Part shown: in pieces, positions 23,467 to 32,523 of the stretch
How positions within the stretch are numbered: position 1 is the stretch's first letter
Layout of the letters: each line of letters begins with the position of its first letter
Source of the DNA: Bradyrhizobium sp. Ce-3
Lineage (GTDB): Bacteria > Pseudomonadota > Alphaproteobacteria > Rhizobiales > Xanthobacteraceae
DNA: 64,000 bases
Direction: 5' to 3'
Assembly: GCF_022835695.1 (NCBI RefSeq)
Contig: NZ_BQUV01000003.1
Coordinates: 620,001-684,000 of the forward strand
Made by a program: the position numbers and the translations under genes
The notes under the pieces: model-generated
What the model saw: the letters and a program-made list of their open reading frames with translations, nothing else
The model's database searches: none
What the model was told of the DNA's origin: nothing

Positions 23467-24222
23467 ATGGGCGCGCTAGTCACTTTCCGCGACGTGACGC
23501 TCGGCTATGACCGCCACCCGGCGGTGCATCATCTCAATGGCGCGGTCGAGGCCGGCGCGCTGCTCGCCGTGATCGGCCCGAACGGCGCCGGCAAGTCGAC
23601 GCTGCTGCGTGGCATCGCCGGCGTGCTGAAGCCGCTGTCGGGCGTGATCGATCTCGACGGGCTCGAGCACCGCGACATCGCCTATCTGCCGCAATCCGCC
23701 GACATCGACCGTACGTTCCCGATCTCGGTGTTCGATTTCGTCGGCACCGGCCTGTGGCGCGCGACCGGCTTCTTCGGCGGCATCGGCAGGGCAGCGCGCG
23801 GCAAGATCCTGGCGGCACTCGCCGCGGTCGGCCTCAACGGCTTCGAGAACCGTCCGATCGGCACGCTGTCCGGCGGCCAGACCCAGCGCATGCTGTTCGC
23901 GCGCGTGCTGCTGCAGGACGCCCGCCTGATCGTGCTCGACGAACCCTTCAACGCCATCGATGCCAAGACCACGGCCGACCTGCTGGCGCTGGTGAAGCGC
24001 TGGAACGGCGAGGGCCGCACCGTGCTGGCGGCGCTGCACGACCTCGACATGGTGCGCAACAATTTCCCGGAAACGCTGCTGCTGGCGCGGGGCCCGGTGG
24101 AATGGGGGCCGACCGCAGAGACGCTGACGGCGGACAATCTGATGGTCGCGATGCGGATGTGCGAGGCGTTCGACGACTCGGCCGGCGCCTGCGTCGTCGA
24201 TCCGCGCTCACGGGCCGCCTGA
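23467..24222 (+). CDS. znuC: Zinc ABC transporter ATP-binding protein
   Basis: A 251-residue ABC ATPase: Walker A GPNGAGKST at 37-45, Q-loop LPQSADIDRTFP near 74-85, signature LSGGQ at 134-138, Walker B LIVLDEP at 154-160 and H-loop His near 191. The sequence IDRTFPISVFDFV after the Q-loop is typical of the metal-uptake (ZnuC/MntB) subfamily. It energises import with the ZnuB permease and ZnuA binding protein encoded next. It lies in the Zur-box operon, which favours zinc over manganese. Confidence 0.92.
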   Translation: MGALVTFRDVTLGYDRHPAVHHLNGAVEAGALLAVIGPNGAGKSTLLRGIAGVLKPLSGVIDLDGLEHRDIAYLPQSADIDRTFPISVFDFVGTGLWRATGFFGGIGRAARGKILAALAAVGLNGFENRPIGTLSGGQTQRMLFARVLLQDARLIVLDEPFNAIDAKTTADLLALVKRWNGEGRTVLAALHDLDMVRNNFPETLLLARGPVEWGPTAETLTADNLMVAMRMCEAFDDSAGACVVDPRSRAA

Positions 24223-24227
24223 CGCCG

Positions 24228-25097
24228 ATGCTGACCGACGCGCTGATCACGCCCTTCACCGAATTCGAGTTCATGCGCCGCGCGCTCGCGGCTGTCATCG
24301 CGCTGTCGCTCGGCGGTGCGCCGATCGGCGTGTTCCTGATGCTGCGGCGGATGAGCCTGGTCGGCGATGCCATGGCGCATGCGATCCTGCCGGGCGCTGC
24401 GATCGGCTTCCTGCTGTCCGGACTCAATCTGTTCGCGATGACGACCGGCGGCCTGATCGCGGGCTTTACCGTCGCGCTGCTTGCCGGCCTCGTCGCGCGC
24501 ACCACCGAATTGAAGGAGGACGCCTCGCTTGCGACCTTCTACCTGGTCTCGCTCGCGCTCGGCGTGACCATCGTGTCCATCAAGGGCACCAATATCGACC
24601 TGCTGCACGTGCTGTTCGGCAACATCCTCGCGATGGACGATCAGACCCTGCTGGTGATCGCCTTCAACGCCACGCTCACGCTGCTGGTGCTGGCGGTGAT
24701 CTATCGCCCGCTGGTGATCGAATGCGTCGACCCGGTGTTCCTGCGCACGGTGAGCCGGGCCGGCGCGCCGGCGCATCTCGCCTTCCTGGCGCTGGTCGTG
24801 GTCAATCTGGTCAACGGCTTCCACGCGCTCGGCACGCTGCTCGGCGTCGGGCTGATGATCCTGCCGGCCGGCATTGCGCGGTTCTGGTCGCGCGACATCA
24901 CCACCATGATCTGCATCGCGGTCGCGAGCGCGATGCTGTCGGGCTATGCCGGGCTGGTGCTGTCGTACCAGACCCGGATTCCCTCCGGCCCCGCGATCAT
25001 CCTGGTCGCGGCGGGGCTCTATATTGTGTCGCTGCTGTTCGGCAATGTCAGCGGCCTGGTGCGGCAGCTGTTCCCCGGCCGCCATCTCGAGGCATGA
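24228..25097 (+). CDS. znuB: Zinc ABC transporter permease
   Basis: A 289-residue ABC-3 family permease with about eight membrane helices. Typical segments are RRMSLVGDAMAHAILPGAAIGFLLSG and the later FHALGTLLGVGLMILPAGIARFW. It starts 5 bp after znuC, and its stop overlaps the znuA start (ATGA), so the order znuC-znuB-znuA is tightly coupled. Confidence 0.92.
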   Translation: MLTDALITPFTEFEFMRRALAAVIALSLGGAPIGVFLMLRRMSLVGDAMAHAILPGAAIGFLLSGLNLFAMTTGGLIAGFTVALLAGLVARTTELKEDASLATFYLVSLALGVTIVSIKGTNIDLLHVLFGNILAMDDQTLLVIAFNATLTLLVLAVIYRPLVIECVDPVFLRTVSRAGAPAHLAFLALVVVNLVNGFHALGTLLGVGLMILPAGIARFWSRDITTMICIAVASAMLSGYAGLVLSYQTRIPSGPAIILVAAGLYIVSLLFGNVSGLVRQLFPGRHLEA

Positions 25098-25975
25098 CGA
25101 CGATGCGGCGGTTGTTCGGTTTGATCTGTCTGGCGCTGATGCTGGCGAGCGGCACGGCGCGCGCCACTGATCGCATCAATGTCGTCGCGAGCTTCTCGAT
25201 CCTCGCCGACATGGTGCGCAATGTCGGCGGCAATGCCGTCGACGTGACGGCGCTGGTCGGGCCCGACGGCGACGCGCATGTCTACGCGCCGACGCCGGCG
25301 GACGCCAGGAAGGTCGCCGACGCCAGGCTGCTGGTCATCAACGGCCTCGGCTTCGAGGGCTGGCTGCCGCGCCTGCTGCAGGCCTCCGGCAGCAAGGCGC
25401 CGGTCGTGGTCGCGACCAAGGGGATCATGCCGCGGAAGATGGGCGGCCATGACGATCCGCATGCCTGGCAATCCGTCGCCAATGCCAAGATCTATGTCGT
25501 CAATATTCGCGACGGGCTGATCGCCGCGGCCCCTGACCAGGCGGCCGTCTTCAAGACCAATGCCGACGCCTATCTGGCCAGGCTCGAGGCGCTCGACCGC
25601 GAGGTGCATGAGGCGGTGGGACGCGTGCCGGAAGCGCGCCGCAAGGTGATCTCGACCCACGGCGCGTTCGGCTATTTCGCCGATGCCTACGGGGTCACGT
25701 TCTTCTCGCCGCAGAGCGTATCGACCGATTCCGAGCCCAGCGCGCGCGATATCGCCGCCATCATCGCCCAGATCAAGGTCGCGAAAATTCCGGCAGTTTT
25801 TCTCGAAAATATCAGCGATCCGCGCCTGATCGAGCGGATCGCGGCCGAGACCGGCGCCAAGGTCGGCGGCACCCTGTATTCGGACAGTCTGACGGGCGAA
25901 AAGGGTCAGGCACCCACTTACATTGATATGGTCAGGCACAATATAAAGGCCCTGACCAGCGCGCTCGCCAACTAG
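25094..25975 (+). CDS. znuA: Zinc-binding periplasmic protein of ABC transporter
   Basis: A 293-residue cluster A-I solute-binding protein. The signal peptide is MRRLFGLICLALMLASGTARA. Likely metal ligands are His62 (GDAHVYAP), His123 (DPHAW), His189 (STHGAF) and Asp264 (LYSDS), the His3-Asp set of zinc-binding members. The long His-rich loop of enteric ZnuA is missing, but the operon has the separate His-rich peptide and a His-rich CobW. The ATG at 25094 overlaps the znuB stop. Confidence 0.92.
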   Translation: MTTMRRLFGLICLALMLASGTARATDRINVVASFSILADMVRNVGGNAVDVTALVGPDGDAHVYAPTPADARKVADARLLVINGLGFEGWLPRLLQASGSKAPVVVATKGIMPRKMGGHDDPHAWQSVANAKIYVVNIRDGLIAAAPDQAAVFKTNADAYLARLEALDREVHEAVGRVPEARRKVISTHGAFGYFADAYGVTFFSPQSVSTDSEPSARDIAAIIAQIKVAKIPAVFLENISDPRLIERIAAETGAKVGGTLYSDSLTGEKGQAPTYIDMVRHNIKALTSALAN

Positions 25976-26011
25976 GGCAGGGGCCTCCCTGCCGGGTCGA
26001 GCGCCGCGACC

Positions 26012-26058
26012 AGCATGATCCGGAAAAGTGGGGTCCGGCTTTCCGATAAGATCATGCT
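26012..26058. repeat. Palindromic repeat, AGCATGATCCGGAAAAGTGG family
   Basis: AGCATGATC-CGGAAAAG at the left pairs with TTTCCG-ATAAGATCATGCT at the right. A related partial copy is at 60471. It sits inside the znu operon, between znuA and the CobW gene. Confidence 0.75.
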
Positions 26059-26086
26059 CAAACAAAGAGTTCCTTTCGGAGTTGTT

Positions 26087-27130
26087 ATGGCTGAAGCTTC
26101 GCAAAAAATTCCAGTGACCGTGCTGACGGGCTATCTCGGCGCCGGCAAGACCACGCTGTTGAACCGCATCCTGTCGGAAAACCACGGCAAGAAATACGCC
26201 GTCATCGTCAACGAATTCGGCGAGATCGGCATCGACAACGACCTCATTATCGGCGCCGATGAGGAAGTGTTCGAGATGAACAATGGCTGCGTCTGCTGCA
26301 CGGTGCGCGGCGATCTCGTCCGCATCATGGACGGGTTGATGAAGCGCAAGGGCAAGTTCGACGCCATCATCGTCGAGACCACCGGCCTCGCCGATCCGGC
26401 GCCGGTGGCGCAGACCTTCTTCGTCGACGAGGACGTGCAGAAGAACGCCCGGCTCGACGCGGTCGTGACGGTTGCCGACGCCAAATGGCTGAGCGACCGC
26501 CTCAAGGATGCGCCGGAAGCCAAGAACCAGATCGCGTTCGCCGACGTCATCGTGCTGAACAAGACCGACCTGGTCTCCAAGCCCGAGCTCGCCGAGGTCG
26601 AGGCCCGAATCCGCGGCATCAACCCCTACGCCAAGCTGCACCGCACCGAGCGTTGCCAGGTCGGGATCACCGATGTGCTGGAGCGCGGCGCGTTCGATCT
26701 CGACAGGATTCTCGAAATCGAGCCCGATTTCCTCGAGGCCGGCGACGGTCATGATCATGACCACGACCATCATCATGATCACCACCACCATGATCACGGC
26801 CACGGCCACGGTCTGAAGCACTATCACGACGAGGACATGCAATCGCTGTCGCTGCGTTCGGAGAAGCCGCTCGATCCGACCAAGTTTATGCCCTGGCTGC
26901 AGAACCTCGTCGCCACCGAGGGTCAGAAGATCCTTCGCTCCAAGGGCATCCTCGCCTTCACCGGCGATGACGATCGCTACGTGTTCCAAGGCGTCCACAT
27001 GATGCTGGAGGGCGACCACCAGCGCAAATGGAAGGACGGCGAGAAGCGCGAGAGCCGCGTCGTGTTCATCGGTCGTGAGCTGCCGGAGCAGGCGATCCGC
27101 GACGGCTTCGAGCAGTGCATCACCACGTGA
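26087..27130 (+). CDS. CobW/ZNG1-type GTPase metallochaperone with His-rich loop
   Basis: A 347-residue G3E GTPase. Walker A is GYLGAGKTT at 15-23, the metal motif CVCC is at 68-71, ETTGLADP marks the switch region at 97-104, and NKTD at 158-161 sets GTP specificity. A dense His/Asp loop spans about 222-248. CobW C-terminal domain follows (SLSLRSEKPLDPTKF...). The family delivers Zn(II) to client proteins under zinc limitation. CGGAG at 26077 fixes the ATG at 26087. Location directly after znuA and its His loop favour zinc over a cobalamin role. Confidence 0.9.
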   Translation: MAEASQKIPVTVLTGYLGAGKTTLLNRILSENHGKKYAVIVNEFGEIGIDNDLIIGADEEVFEMNNGCVCCTVRGDLVRIMDGLMKRKGKFDAIIVETTGLADPAPVAQTFFVDEDVQKNARLDAVVTVADAKWLSDRLKDAPEAKNQIAFADVIVLNKTDLVSKPELAEVEARIRGINPYAKLHRTERCQVGITDVLERGAFDLDRILEIEPDFLEAGDGHDHDHDHHHDHHHHDHGHGHGLKHYHDEDMQSLSLRSEKPLDPTKFMPWLQNLVATEGQKILRSKGILAFTGDDDRYVFQGVHMMLEGDHQRKWKDGEKRESRVVFIGRELPEQAIRDGFEQCITT

Positions 27131-28149
27131 TGAAAGAGTTCGACCCGGGCGAGGCCCCCGCTTCCATCGTTTCGATCACCGACCGCGTCAAGCCGCTGCC
27201 GCTTGGCGCTGCCGTCGGTTCGGTGCATTTTCTTGGCGACCGCGCCTTCTTCGTCGGTACCGAAGAGAGCGTTGCGATCGCGACCCTTGATGGCGAGATC
27301 ACGCGGACCGAGACGCATTTCGGCGCCATCCTGTGCGCGGCCTCCGACGGCAAGCGGCTCGTCACCGGCGGTGACGACGGCAAGCTGATCGCGATCGATG
27401 CCAAGGGCGAGACCTCTGTCATTGCAACCGACGCCAAGCGGCGCTGGATCGACAACGTTGCCTTGCATGGCGACGGCACCGTGGCGTGGTCGGCGGGCAA
27501 GACTGCGTTCGTGCGCAATCCCAAGGGTGAAGAGAAGACCTTCGAGGTGCCGTCGACCGTCGGCGGGCTGGCGTTCGCGCCGAAGGGCCTGCGGCTGGCG
27601 ATCGCGCATTACAACGGCGTGACGCTGTGGTTTCCCAACATGGCCGCCAATCCGGAATTCCTGGAATGGGCCGGCTCGCATCTCGCCGTCATGTTCAGCC
27701 CGGACAACAAGTTTCTGGTCACGGCGATGCACGAGGCCGCGATGCATGGCTGGCGGCTCGCCGACAACCGGCACATGCGGATGAGCGGCTACCCCGGCCG
27801 TGTCCGCTCGATGTCGTGGAGCGTCGGCGGCAAGGGGCTTGCGACCTCCGGCGCCGATACCGTGATCGTCTGGCCGTTCACCAGCAAGGACGGGCCGATG
27901 GGCAAGGAGCCGGCGATGCTGGCGCCGATGCCGGCGCGGGTCGCGGTGGTCGCCTGCCATCCGAAGAACGACATCATGGCGGTCGGCTATGCCGACGGCA
28001 CCGTGTTGATGGTCCGGCTCGAGGACGGCGCCGAGATCCTGGTGCGCCGGAACACCGGTGCGGCGGTGTCGGCGCTGGGCTGGAATGCCAAGGGCACGCT
28101 GCTTGCCTTCGGCACGGAAGATGGTGACGCGGGCATCCTGGAAATGTAA
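27130..28149 (+). CDS. WD40 beta-propeller protein coupled to the CobW gene
   Basis: A 339-residue protein built of WD40-like blades: FGAILCAASDGKRLVTGGDDGKLIAID, STVGGLAFAPKGLRLAIAHYNGVTLWF, LAVMFSPDNKFLVTAM, VRSMSWSVGGKGLATSGADTVIVWPF, VAVVACHPKNDIMAVGYADGTV, and VSALGWNAKGTLLAFGTEDGDAGI. It has no signal peptide. The ATG shares a base with the CobW stop (TGATG), so translation is coupled. A scaffold or partner for the zinc GTPase is a reasonable inference, but its function is not known. Confidence 0.85.
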   Translation: MKEFDPGEAPASIVSITDRVKPLPLGAAVGSVHFLGDRAFFVGTEESVAIATLDGEITRTETHFGAILCAASDGKRLVTGGDDGKLIAIDAKGETSVIATDAKRRWIDNVALHGDGTVAWSAGKTAFVRNPKGEEKTFEVPSTVGGLAFAPKGLRLAIAHYNGVTLWFPNMAANPEFLEWAGSHLAVMFSPDNKFLVTAMHEAAMHGWRLADNRHMRMSGYPGRVRSMSWSVGGKGLATSGADTVIVWPFTSKDGPMGKEPAMLAPMPARVAVVACHPKNDIMAVGYADGTVLMVRLEDGAEILVRRNTGAAVSALGWNAKGTLLAFGTEDGDAGILEM

Positions 28150-28167
28150 GAGATCGCGGCATCCGAA

Positions 28168-28212
28168 GCGTTTTCGAGCGAAGTGGGACCGGTTCGCGTG
28201 AAGAAAACGCGC
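28168..28212. repeat. Palindromic repeat, family GCGTTTTCGAGCGAAGTGG
   Basis: GCGTTTTCGAGCGAAGTGGG then GGTTCGCGTGAAGAAAACGC, the third copy in the window (others at 4005 and 14033). It separates the zinc operon from mgtC. Confidence 0.75.
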
Positions 28213-28235
28213 CAAATGAAGAGCCGGCAGGTGCC

Positions 28236-28952
28236 ATGCGATTTCTCACCACATTCCAGCTCGCCGACTTCCTCGACACGCTGGTCAGCCTGACATCAGC
28301 CTTCGTGCTGGGCACGCTGATCGGGGCCGAGCGGCAGTACCGGCAGCGCACTGCGGGGCTGCGCACCAATGTGCTGGTCGCGGTCGGTGCGGCCGCCTTC
28401 GTCGACCTCGCGATGCATCTGGCCGGCGCCGACGGCGCGGTGCGGGTGATCGCCTATGTTGTGTCCGGGATCGGCTTCCTCGGCGCCGGCGTCATCATGA
28501 AGCAGGGCATGGATGTGCGCGGCCTCAACACCGCGGCGACGCTGTGGGCCTCGGCCGCGGTCGGCTCCTGCGCCGGCGCCGACCTGGTGGCGCAGGCGGC
28601 CGTGCTCACCGTGTTCGTGATCGCCGGCAACACGCTGCTGCGTCCGCTGGTCAACGCCATCAACCGCATCCCGCTGAACGAGAAGGCCTCGGAAGCGACC
28701 TACTACTTCAAGCTCGCGGTTACCCCCGAGGCATTGCCCGACATGCGCGATCAGCTGGTCGAGAAGCTGGAAGCCGCGAATTATCCGGTCGCCGATGTCG
28801 ATGTGGTCGAGGCCGGCGACGACTTCCTCGAGATCGTGGCGACGCTGGTCTCGACCGCGGTCGAGCCCAACGAGCTGAACGCGGTGGTGGTCGACCTGCA
28901 GCATCAGCCGGGCGTGCGGCACGCCACCTGGGAAATCAGCACCACGGATTGA
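28236..28952 (+). CDS. MgtC/SapB-family membrane protein
   Basis: A 238-residue protein with about five N-terminal helices carrying the family signature (FVLGTLIGAERQYRQRTAGLRTNVLVAVGAA, YVVSGIGFLGAGVIMKQG, VRGLNTAATLWASAAVG) and a cytoplasmic ACT-like C-terminal domain from about 150. MgtC proteins affect Mg2+ homeostasis and membrane energetics rather than transporting Mg2+ directly. The start at 28236 follows GCAGGTGCC, a weak site. It lies after the zinc operon but is separated from it by a repeat, so it is probably independent. Confidence 0.88.
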   Translation: MRFLTTFQLADFLDTLVSLTSAFVLGTLIGAERQYRQRTAGLRTNVLVAVGAAAFVDLAMHLAGADGAVRVIAYVVSGIGFLGAGVIMKQGMDVRGLNTAATLWASAAVGSCAGADLVAQAAVLTVFVIAGNTLLRPLVNAINRIPLNEKASEATYYFKLAVTPEALPDMRDQLVEKLEAANYPVADVDVVEAGDDFLEIVATLVSTAVEPNELNAVVVDLQHQPGVRHATWEISTTD

Positions 28953-29033
28953 CGCCGGGTTCCCGCGCGGCTGTGCTCAGGAACCATGCGCCGGCCGGAT
29001 CGTTGACCTCGCTGACAATCGCGGGTGAACGAG

Positions 29034-29366
29034 ATGGCTGCGGATCGGACCAGGCTGCGGAACGACATGCTGATCGCCTCCACGCTGGTGGTCGCGGGCG
29101 TTGCGATCGCCGTGCTGTCGCTGCACGCCATCAACGCCGCCCCGCCGCAGGAGATCGCGCAGGCGACCCAGCCGTTGCAGGGGACGCCTATGCCGGAGCC
29201 GCAGAAGACGACTGCACCGGCCGAGTCGAAGCCCGGCGGCGAGCGCCCGACCACGCCGGCGCCGCAGCCCGCACGTCCCGACGACGAGGCACAGAAGGCC
29301 GGCGCCAAGCCGGCGCTGCCGCCGGCGCCCGCCGAGAAGACCGCGCCGCCGCTCGAGAAGAAGTAG
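29034..29366 (+). CDS. Small membrane-anchored Pro/Ala-rich protein
   Basis: A 110-residue protein with one membrane helix at about 14-34 (LIASTLVVAGVAIAVLSLHAI) and a long Pro/Ala/Glu/Lys-rich tail ending in EKTAPPLEKK. No domain is recognised; it resembles a tethered disordered linker in the periplasm. The ATG at 29034 is given; an in-frame GTG at 29025 is equally possible. Confidence 0.6.
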   Translation: MAADRTRLRNDMLIASTLVVAGVAIAVLSLHAINAAPPQEIAQATQPLQGTPMPEPQKTTAPAESKPGGERPTTPAPQPARPDDEAQKAGAKPALPPAPAEKTAPPLEKK

Positions 29367-29495
29367 CCGCGCCCGGTCCGCCGAGGGCCTGCAATGTGAC
29401 GCGCATTTGACTGAGGCTGCCGATTATACGGTCTCGCTTCCGCCGTCCGCCCCCGCCATAATCCGTCGTCTCGCCAACGACAGATGGGGCATTTC

Positions 29496-30236
29496 ATGAA
29501 GATCGAGGACGTCCGGCGCACCGCCTATTCGATGCCGCTCACCAACCCGTCGTTTCCGCCGGGGCCGTACCGGTTCTTCGACCGCGAATATTTCATCATC
29601 ACCTACAAGACCGACCCGGAGGCGCTCGCCGCCGTGGTGCCGGAGCCGCTCGAGGTCGCCGAGCCCGTGGTGAAGTATGAGTTCATCCGCATGCCCGACT
29701 CGACCGGCTTCGGCGACTACACCGAGACCGGGCAGGTGATCCCGGTCCGCTTCAAGGGCGAACTCGGGGCCTATACCCACGCGATGTATCTCGACGACGA
29801 GGCGCCGATCGCCGGCGGCCGCGAGCTGTGGGGATTTCCGAAGAAGCTGGCGCGGCCCAAGATCGCGGTCGAGAGCGACGTCCTGGTCGGCTCGCTGCAT
29901 TACGGCTCGGTGCTCTGCGCCTCCGCCACGATGGGCTACAAGTACCGCAAGGTCGATCACGACGCGGTGCTGAATTCGATGAAGGCGCCGAACTTCATCC
30001 TGAAGATCATCCCGCATGTCGACGGCAGCCCGCGGATCTGCGAGCTGGTGCGCTTTCATCTCGACGACATCACCTTGAAGGAGGCCTGGACCGGCCCCGC
30101 CGCGCTCGGCCTGTTTCCGCACGCGCTGTGCGACGTCGCCCGCCTGCCGGTGCGCGAGGTGGTGTCGGCGCTGCACTACAAGGCCGACCTGACGCTCGGC
30201 CTCGGCACGGTGGCGTTCGACTACATGGCGAGGTAA
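29496..30236 (+). CDS. adc: Acetoacetate decarboxylase-family protein
   Basis: A 246-residue protein of the ADC family, close to the 244 residues of the clostridial enzyme. The Schiff-base Lys pair is Lys116-Lys117 in [12 protein letters not shown], and the pocket residues Arg and Glu lie in [17 protein letters not shown]. Acetoacetate to acetone plus CO2 is the reference reaction, although many homologues act on other substrates. GGGG sits 8 nt before the ATG at 29496; an ATG at 29484 lacks a site. It is a single gene followed by a palindromic repeat. Confidence 0.87.
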   Translation: MKIEDVRRTAYSMPLTNPSFPPGPYRFFDREYFIITYKTDPEALAAVVPEPLEVAEPVVKYEFIRMPDSTGFGDYTETGQVIPVRFKGELGAYTHAMYLDDEAPIAGGRELWGFPKKLARPKIAVESDVLVGSLHYGSVLCASATMGYKYRKVDHDAVLNSMKAPNFILKIIPHVDGSPRICELVRFHLDDITLKEAWTGPAALGLFPHALCDVARLPVREVVSALHYKADLTLGLGTVAFDYMAR

Positions 30237-30242
30237 GCGGCT

Positions 30243-30307
30243 GTCATGGCCCCGGTGCGCAATTGCGCACCTGAGGGACTGGCCCTTCGGACCAGCCCGG
30301 AATGACG
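30243..30307. repeat. Palindromic intergenic repeat, GTCATTCCGGGG family (degenerate)
   Basis: GTCATGGCCCCGGTGCGCAA...TTGCGCACC followed by CCCGGAATGACG. The central GTGCGCAATTGCGCAC is a perfect 16-bp palindrome. It separates two converging genes. Confidence 0.65.
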
Positions 30308-30371
30308 AGAGCCGGCCCGTCGCCGGCTACTGTGCATGGGGTTGTTTTCGAGATTTTGCCCGGAAGGCCTC

Positions 30372-31814
30372 TCAGCGCACCAGGATATTCTTGAACTGCC
30401 AGGGATCCGAGGTGTCGATGTCTTCCGGGAACAGTCCCGGCCGATCCGTCAGCGGGGTCCAGTCGGTGTAGAAACCCTTGACCGGGCCGAGATAGGGCAG
30501 CTGGATCTCGAGCAGGCGATCGAAATCCATCTCGTCGGCCTCGACGATGCCCTCGTTCGGGTTCTCCAGCGCCCACACCATGCCGCCGAGCACCGCCGAG
30601 GTCACCTGCAGGCCGGTGGCGTTCTGATAGGGCGCGAGCGCGCGGGTCTCCTCGATCGAAAGCTGCGAGCCGTACCAGTAGGCATTGTTGTCGTGGCCGA
30701 ACAGCAGCACGCCGAGCTCGTCGATGCCGTCGACGATCTCGTTCTCATCGAGGATGTGGTGCTTCTCCTGCATCTTCGCGGCGCGGCCGAACATCTCGTG
30801 CAGCGACAGCACGGCATCGTCGGCCGGGTGATAGGCATAGTGGCAGGTCGGCCGGTAGACCGCCTTGCCCGATGCGTCATGCACCGTGAAGTAATCGGCG
30901 ATCGAGATCGATTCGTTGTGGGTGACCAGGAAGCCGTACTGCGCGCCGCGGGTCGGGCACCAGGTGCGCACGCGGGTGTTGGCACCGGGCTGCATCAGAT
31001 AGATCGCAGCGCCGCAGCCCGCTTCGTGGGTGTGTGCATTCTCGGGCATCCATTTTTCATGGGTGCCCCAGCCGAGTTCGGACGGCTGCACGCCTTCCGA
31101 CAGGAAGCCTTCCACCGACCAGGTGTTGACGAACACATCCGGCTCCTTCGGCGTCTTGGAGCGCTGGGTGTCGCGTTCGGCGATGTGGATGCCCTTGATG
31201 CCGGCCTGCCGCATCAGGTCCGCCCATTCGCCCTTGGTCTTCGGCTTGGGGGCGTTGAGCTTCAGATCGGCGGCGACGTTGAGCAGCGCCTGCTTGACGA
31301 AGAACGAGACCATGCCGGGATTGGCGCCGCAGCAGGAGACGGCCGTGGTCGAGCCCTTAGGCCGCGCCCTCTTGGCGGCCAGCGTCACTTCGCGCAGCGC
31401 GTAGTTGGAGCGCGCTTCCGGGCCCTTCGAGGAATCGAAATAGAAGCCGAGCCAGGGCTCGTTGACGGTGTCGATGTAGAGCGCGCCCAGTTCGTTGCAC
31501 AGCTCCATGATGTCGGTCGAGCCGGTGTCGACCGAGAGATTGACGCAGAAGCCCTGGCCGCCGCCTTCGGTGAGCAGCGGGGTCAGCAGCTCGCGGTAAT
31601 TGTCCTTAGTCACGGCCTTCTGGATGAACCTGACATTCTGCTTCTCGCAGTGCGCCTTGCGGCCCTCATCCTTGGGATCGATCACGGTGACGCGCGACTT
31701 GTCGTAATCGAGATGCCGCTCGATCATCGGCAACGTGCCTTTGCCGATCGAACCGAAGCCGACCATGACAATGGGACCGGTGATTTTCGCGTAGATCTGC
31801 GACGAGGGGCTCAT
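30372..31814 (-). CDS. hss: Homospermidine synthase
   Basis: A 480-residue homospermidine synthase (EC 2.5.1.44), which joins two putrescines, or putrescine and spermidine, with NAD. The Rossmann motif GFGSIGKG is at 19-26. Family segments include SCCGANPGMVSFFVKQAL, GTHEKWMPENAHTHEAGCGAA and YAYHPADDAVLSLHEM. The second of two adjacent ATGs (31814) is chosen because GGAG is then 6 nt upstream. It lies on the same strand as ornithine decarboxylase, which supplies putrescine; together they make homospermidine, the main long polyamine of many rhizobia. Confidence 0.94.
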   Translation of the reverse strand: MSPSSQIYAKITGPIVMVGFGSIGKGTLPMIERHLDYDKSRVTVIDPKDEGRKAHCEKQNVRFIQKAVTKDNYRELLTPLLTEGGGQGFCVNLSVDTGSTDIMELCNELGALYIDTVNEPWLGFYFDSSKGPEARSNYALREVTLAAKRARPKGSTTAVSCCGANPGMVSFFVKQALLNVAADLKLNAPKPKTKGEWADLMRQAGIKGIHIAERDTQRSKTPKEPDVFVNTWSVEGFLSEGVQPSELGWGTHEKWMPENAHTHEAGCGAAIYLMQPGANTRVRTWCPTRGAQYGFLVTHNESISIADYFTVHDASGKAVYRPTCHYAYHPADDAVLSLHEMFGRAAKMQEKHHILDENEIVDGIDELGVLLFGHDNNAYWYGSQLSIEETRALAPYQNATGLQVTSAVLGGMVWALENPNEGIVEADEMDFDRLLEIQLPYLGPVKGFYTDWTPLTDRPGLFPEDIDTSDPWQFKNILVR

Positions 31815-31853
31815 CATGTTCTCCAGGAGCGTGCCTAGCGGCGGTAGAATGGA

Positions 31854-32243
31854 TCAGGGGGTACGGCGTTTCGCGGTGACTTCGATCTCGACCTTCATCT
31901 CGGGCCGGTAGAGCCCCACGACGATCAGCAGCGTCGCGGCCGGACGGATCTCGCCGAGCACCTCGCCGCAGACCGCGAAATGGGCATCCGCGTCGTTGAC
32001 GTCAGTGAGATAGTAGGTCGCGCGGACAATGTCGGCCATCGCGAAGCCACCGTCGTTGAGGGCAGCCTCGATGGTCTTGAAGCAGTTCCGTGACTGGCTC
32101 GTGACATCATCGGGCATGGTCATCGTGGTGTAGTCGTAGCCGGTGGTTCCGGCGACGAAGGCGAAGTCGCCGTCGATCACGGCGCGGCTGTAGCCGGCGG
32201 TCTTCTCGAACGGCGAGCCGGTGGAAATCAGGCGGCGGGGCAT
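31854..32243 (-). CDS. RidA-family protein (enamine/imine deaminase type)
   Basis: A 129-residue RidA/YjgF protein: GYSRAVIDGDFAFVAGTTGYD, IVRATYYLTDVNDADAHFAV and the C-terminal RPAATLLIVVGLYRPEMKVEIEVTA. The conserved Arg of the active site is present (IRPAAT). RidA enzymes hydrolyse reactive imines formed by PLP enzymes. It lies 39 bp upstream of homospermidine synthase on the same strand, and a PLP-dependent decarboxylase is nearby, so a protective role in polyamine metabolism is plausible. Confidence 0.87.
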   Translation of the reverse strand: MPRRLISTGSPFEKTAGYSRAVIDGDFAFVAGTTGYDYTTMTMPDDVTSQSRNCFKTIEAALNDGGFAMADIVRATYYLTDVNDADAHFAVCGEVLGEIRPAATLLIVVGLYRPEMKVEIEVTAKRRTP

Positions 32244-32345
32244 GTTGGACCTCGACGGAAAAGGCGTTGCGCGGGGTTTACGGGCATTTTTGGCGCCCGC
32301 GCAACCCCCGGATAGCGACTTGGGATTTTAGCCTGAGAGCTGGCG

Positions 32346-32519
32346 CTAGTGGGACTGCTGCGTGGTGTCCGGCGGCGACGGCGGCGAGCCGGTCCAGCGC
32401 CGGATCAGGATGTCCCTGACGATCATGACCGAGATCAGGACCAGCATCACGGTGGTGACGAGGCCGCGCCAACGCGGGCGCGCGCCATCGGTTGCGGGAA
32501 GGTGCTCCGACATGGCCAT
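32346..32519 (-). CDS. Small single-span membrane protein
   Basis: A 57-residue open frame, MAMSEHLPATDGARPRW, a membrane helix LVTTVMLVLISVMIVRDIL at about 21-39, then RRWTGSPPSPPDTTQQSH. It starts four bases after the stop of the GNAT gene on the same strand, and RW pairs flank the helix as expected for a real membrane protein. A shorter start at 32513 is possible. Function is unknown. Confidence 0.6.
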   Translation of the reverse strand: MAMSEHLPATDGARPRWRGLVTTVMLVLISVMIVRDILIRRWTGSPPSPPDTTQQSH

Positions 32520-32523
32520 CGCC

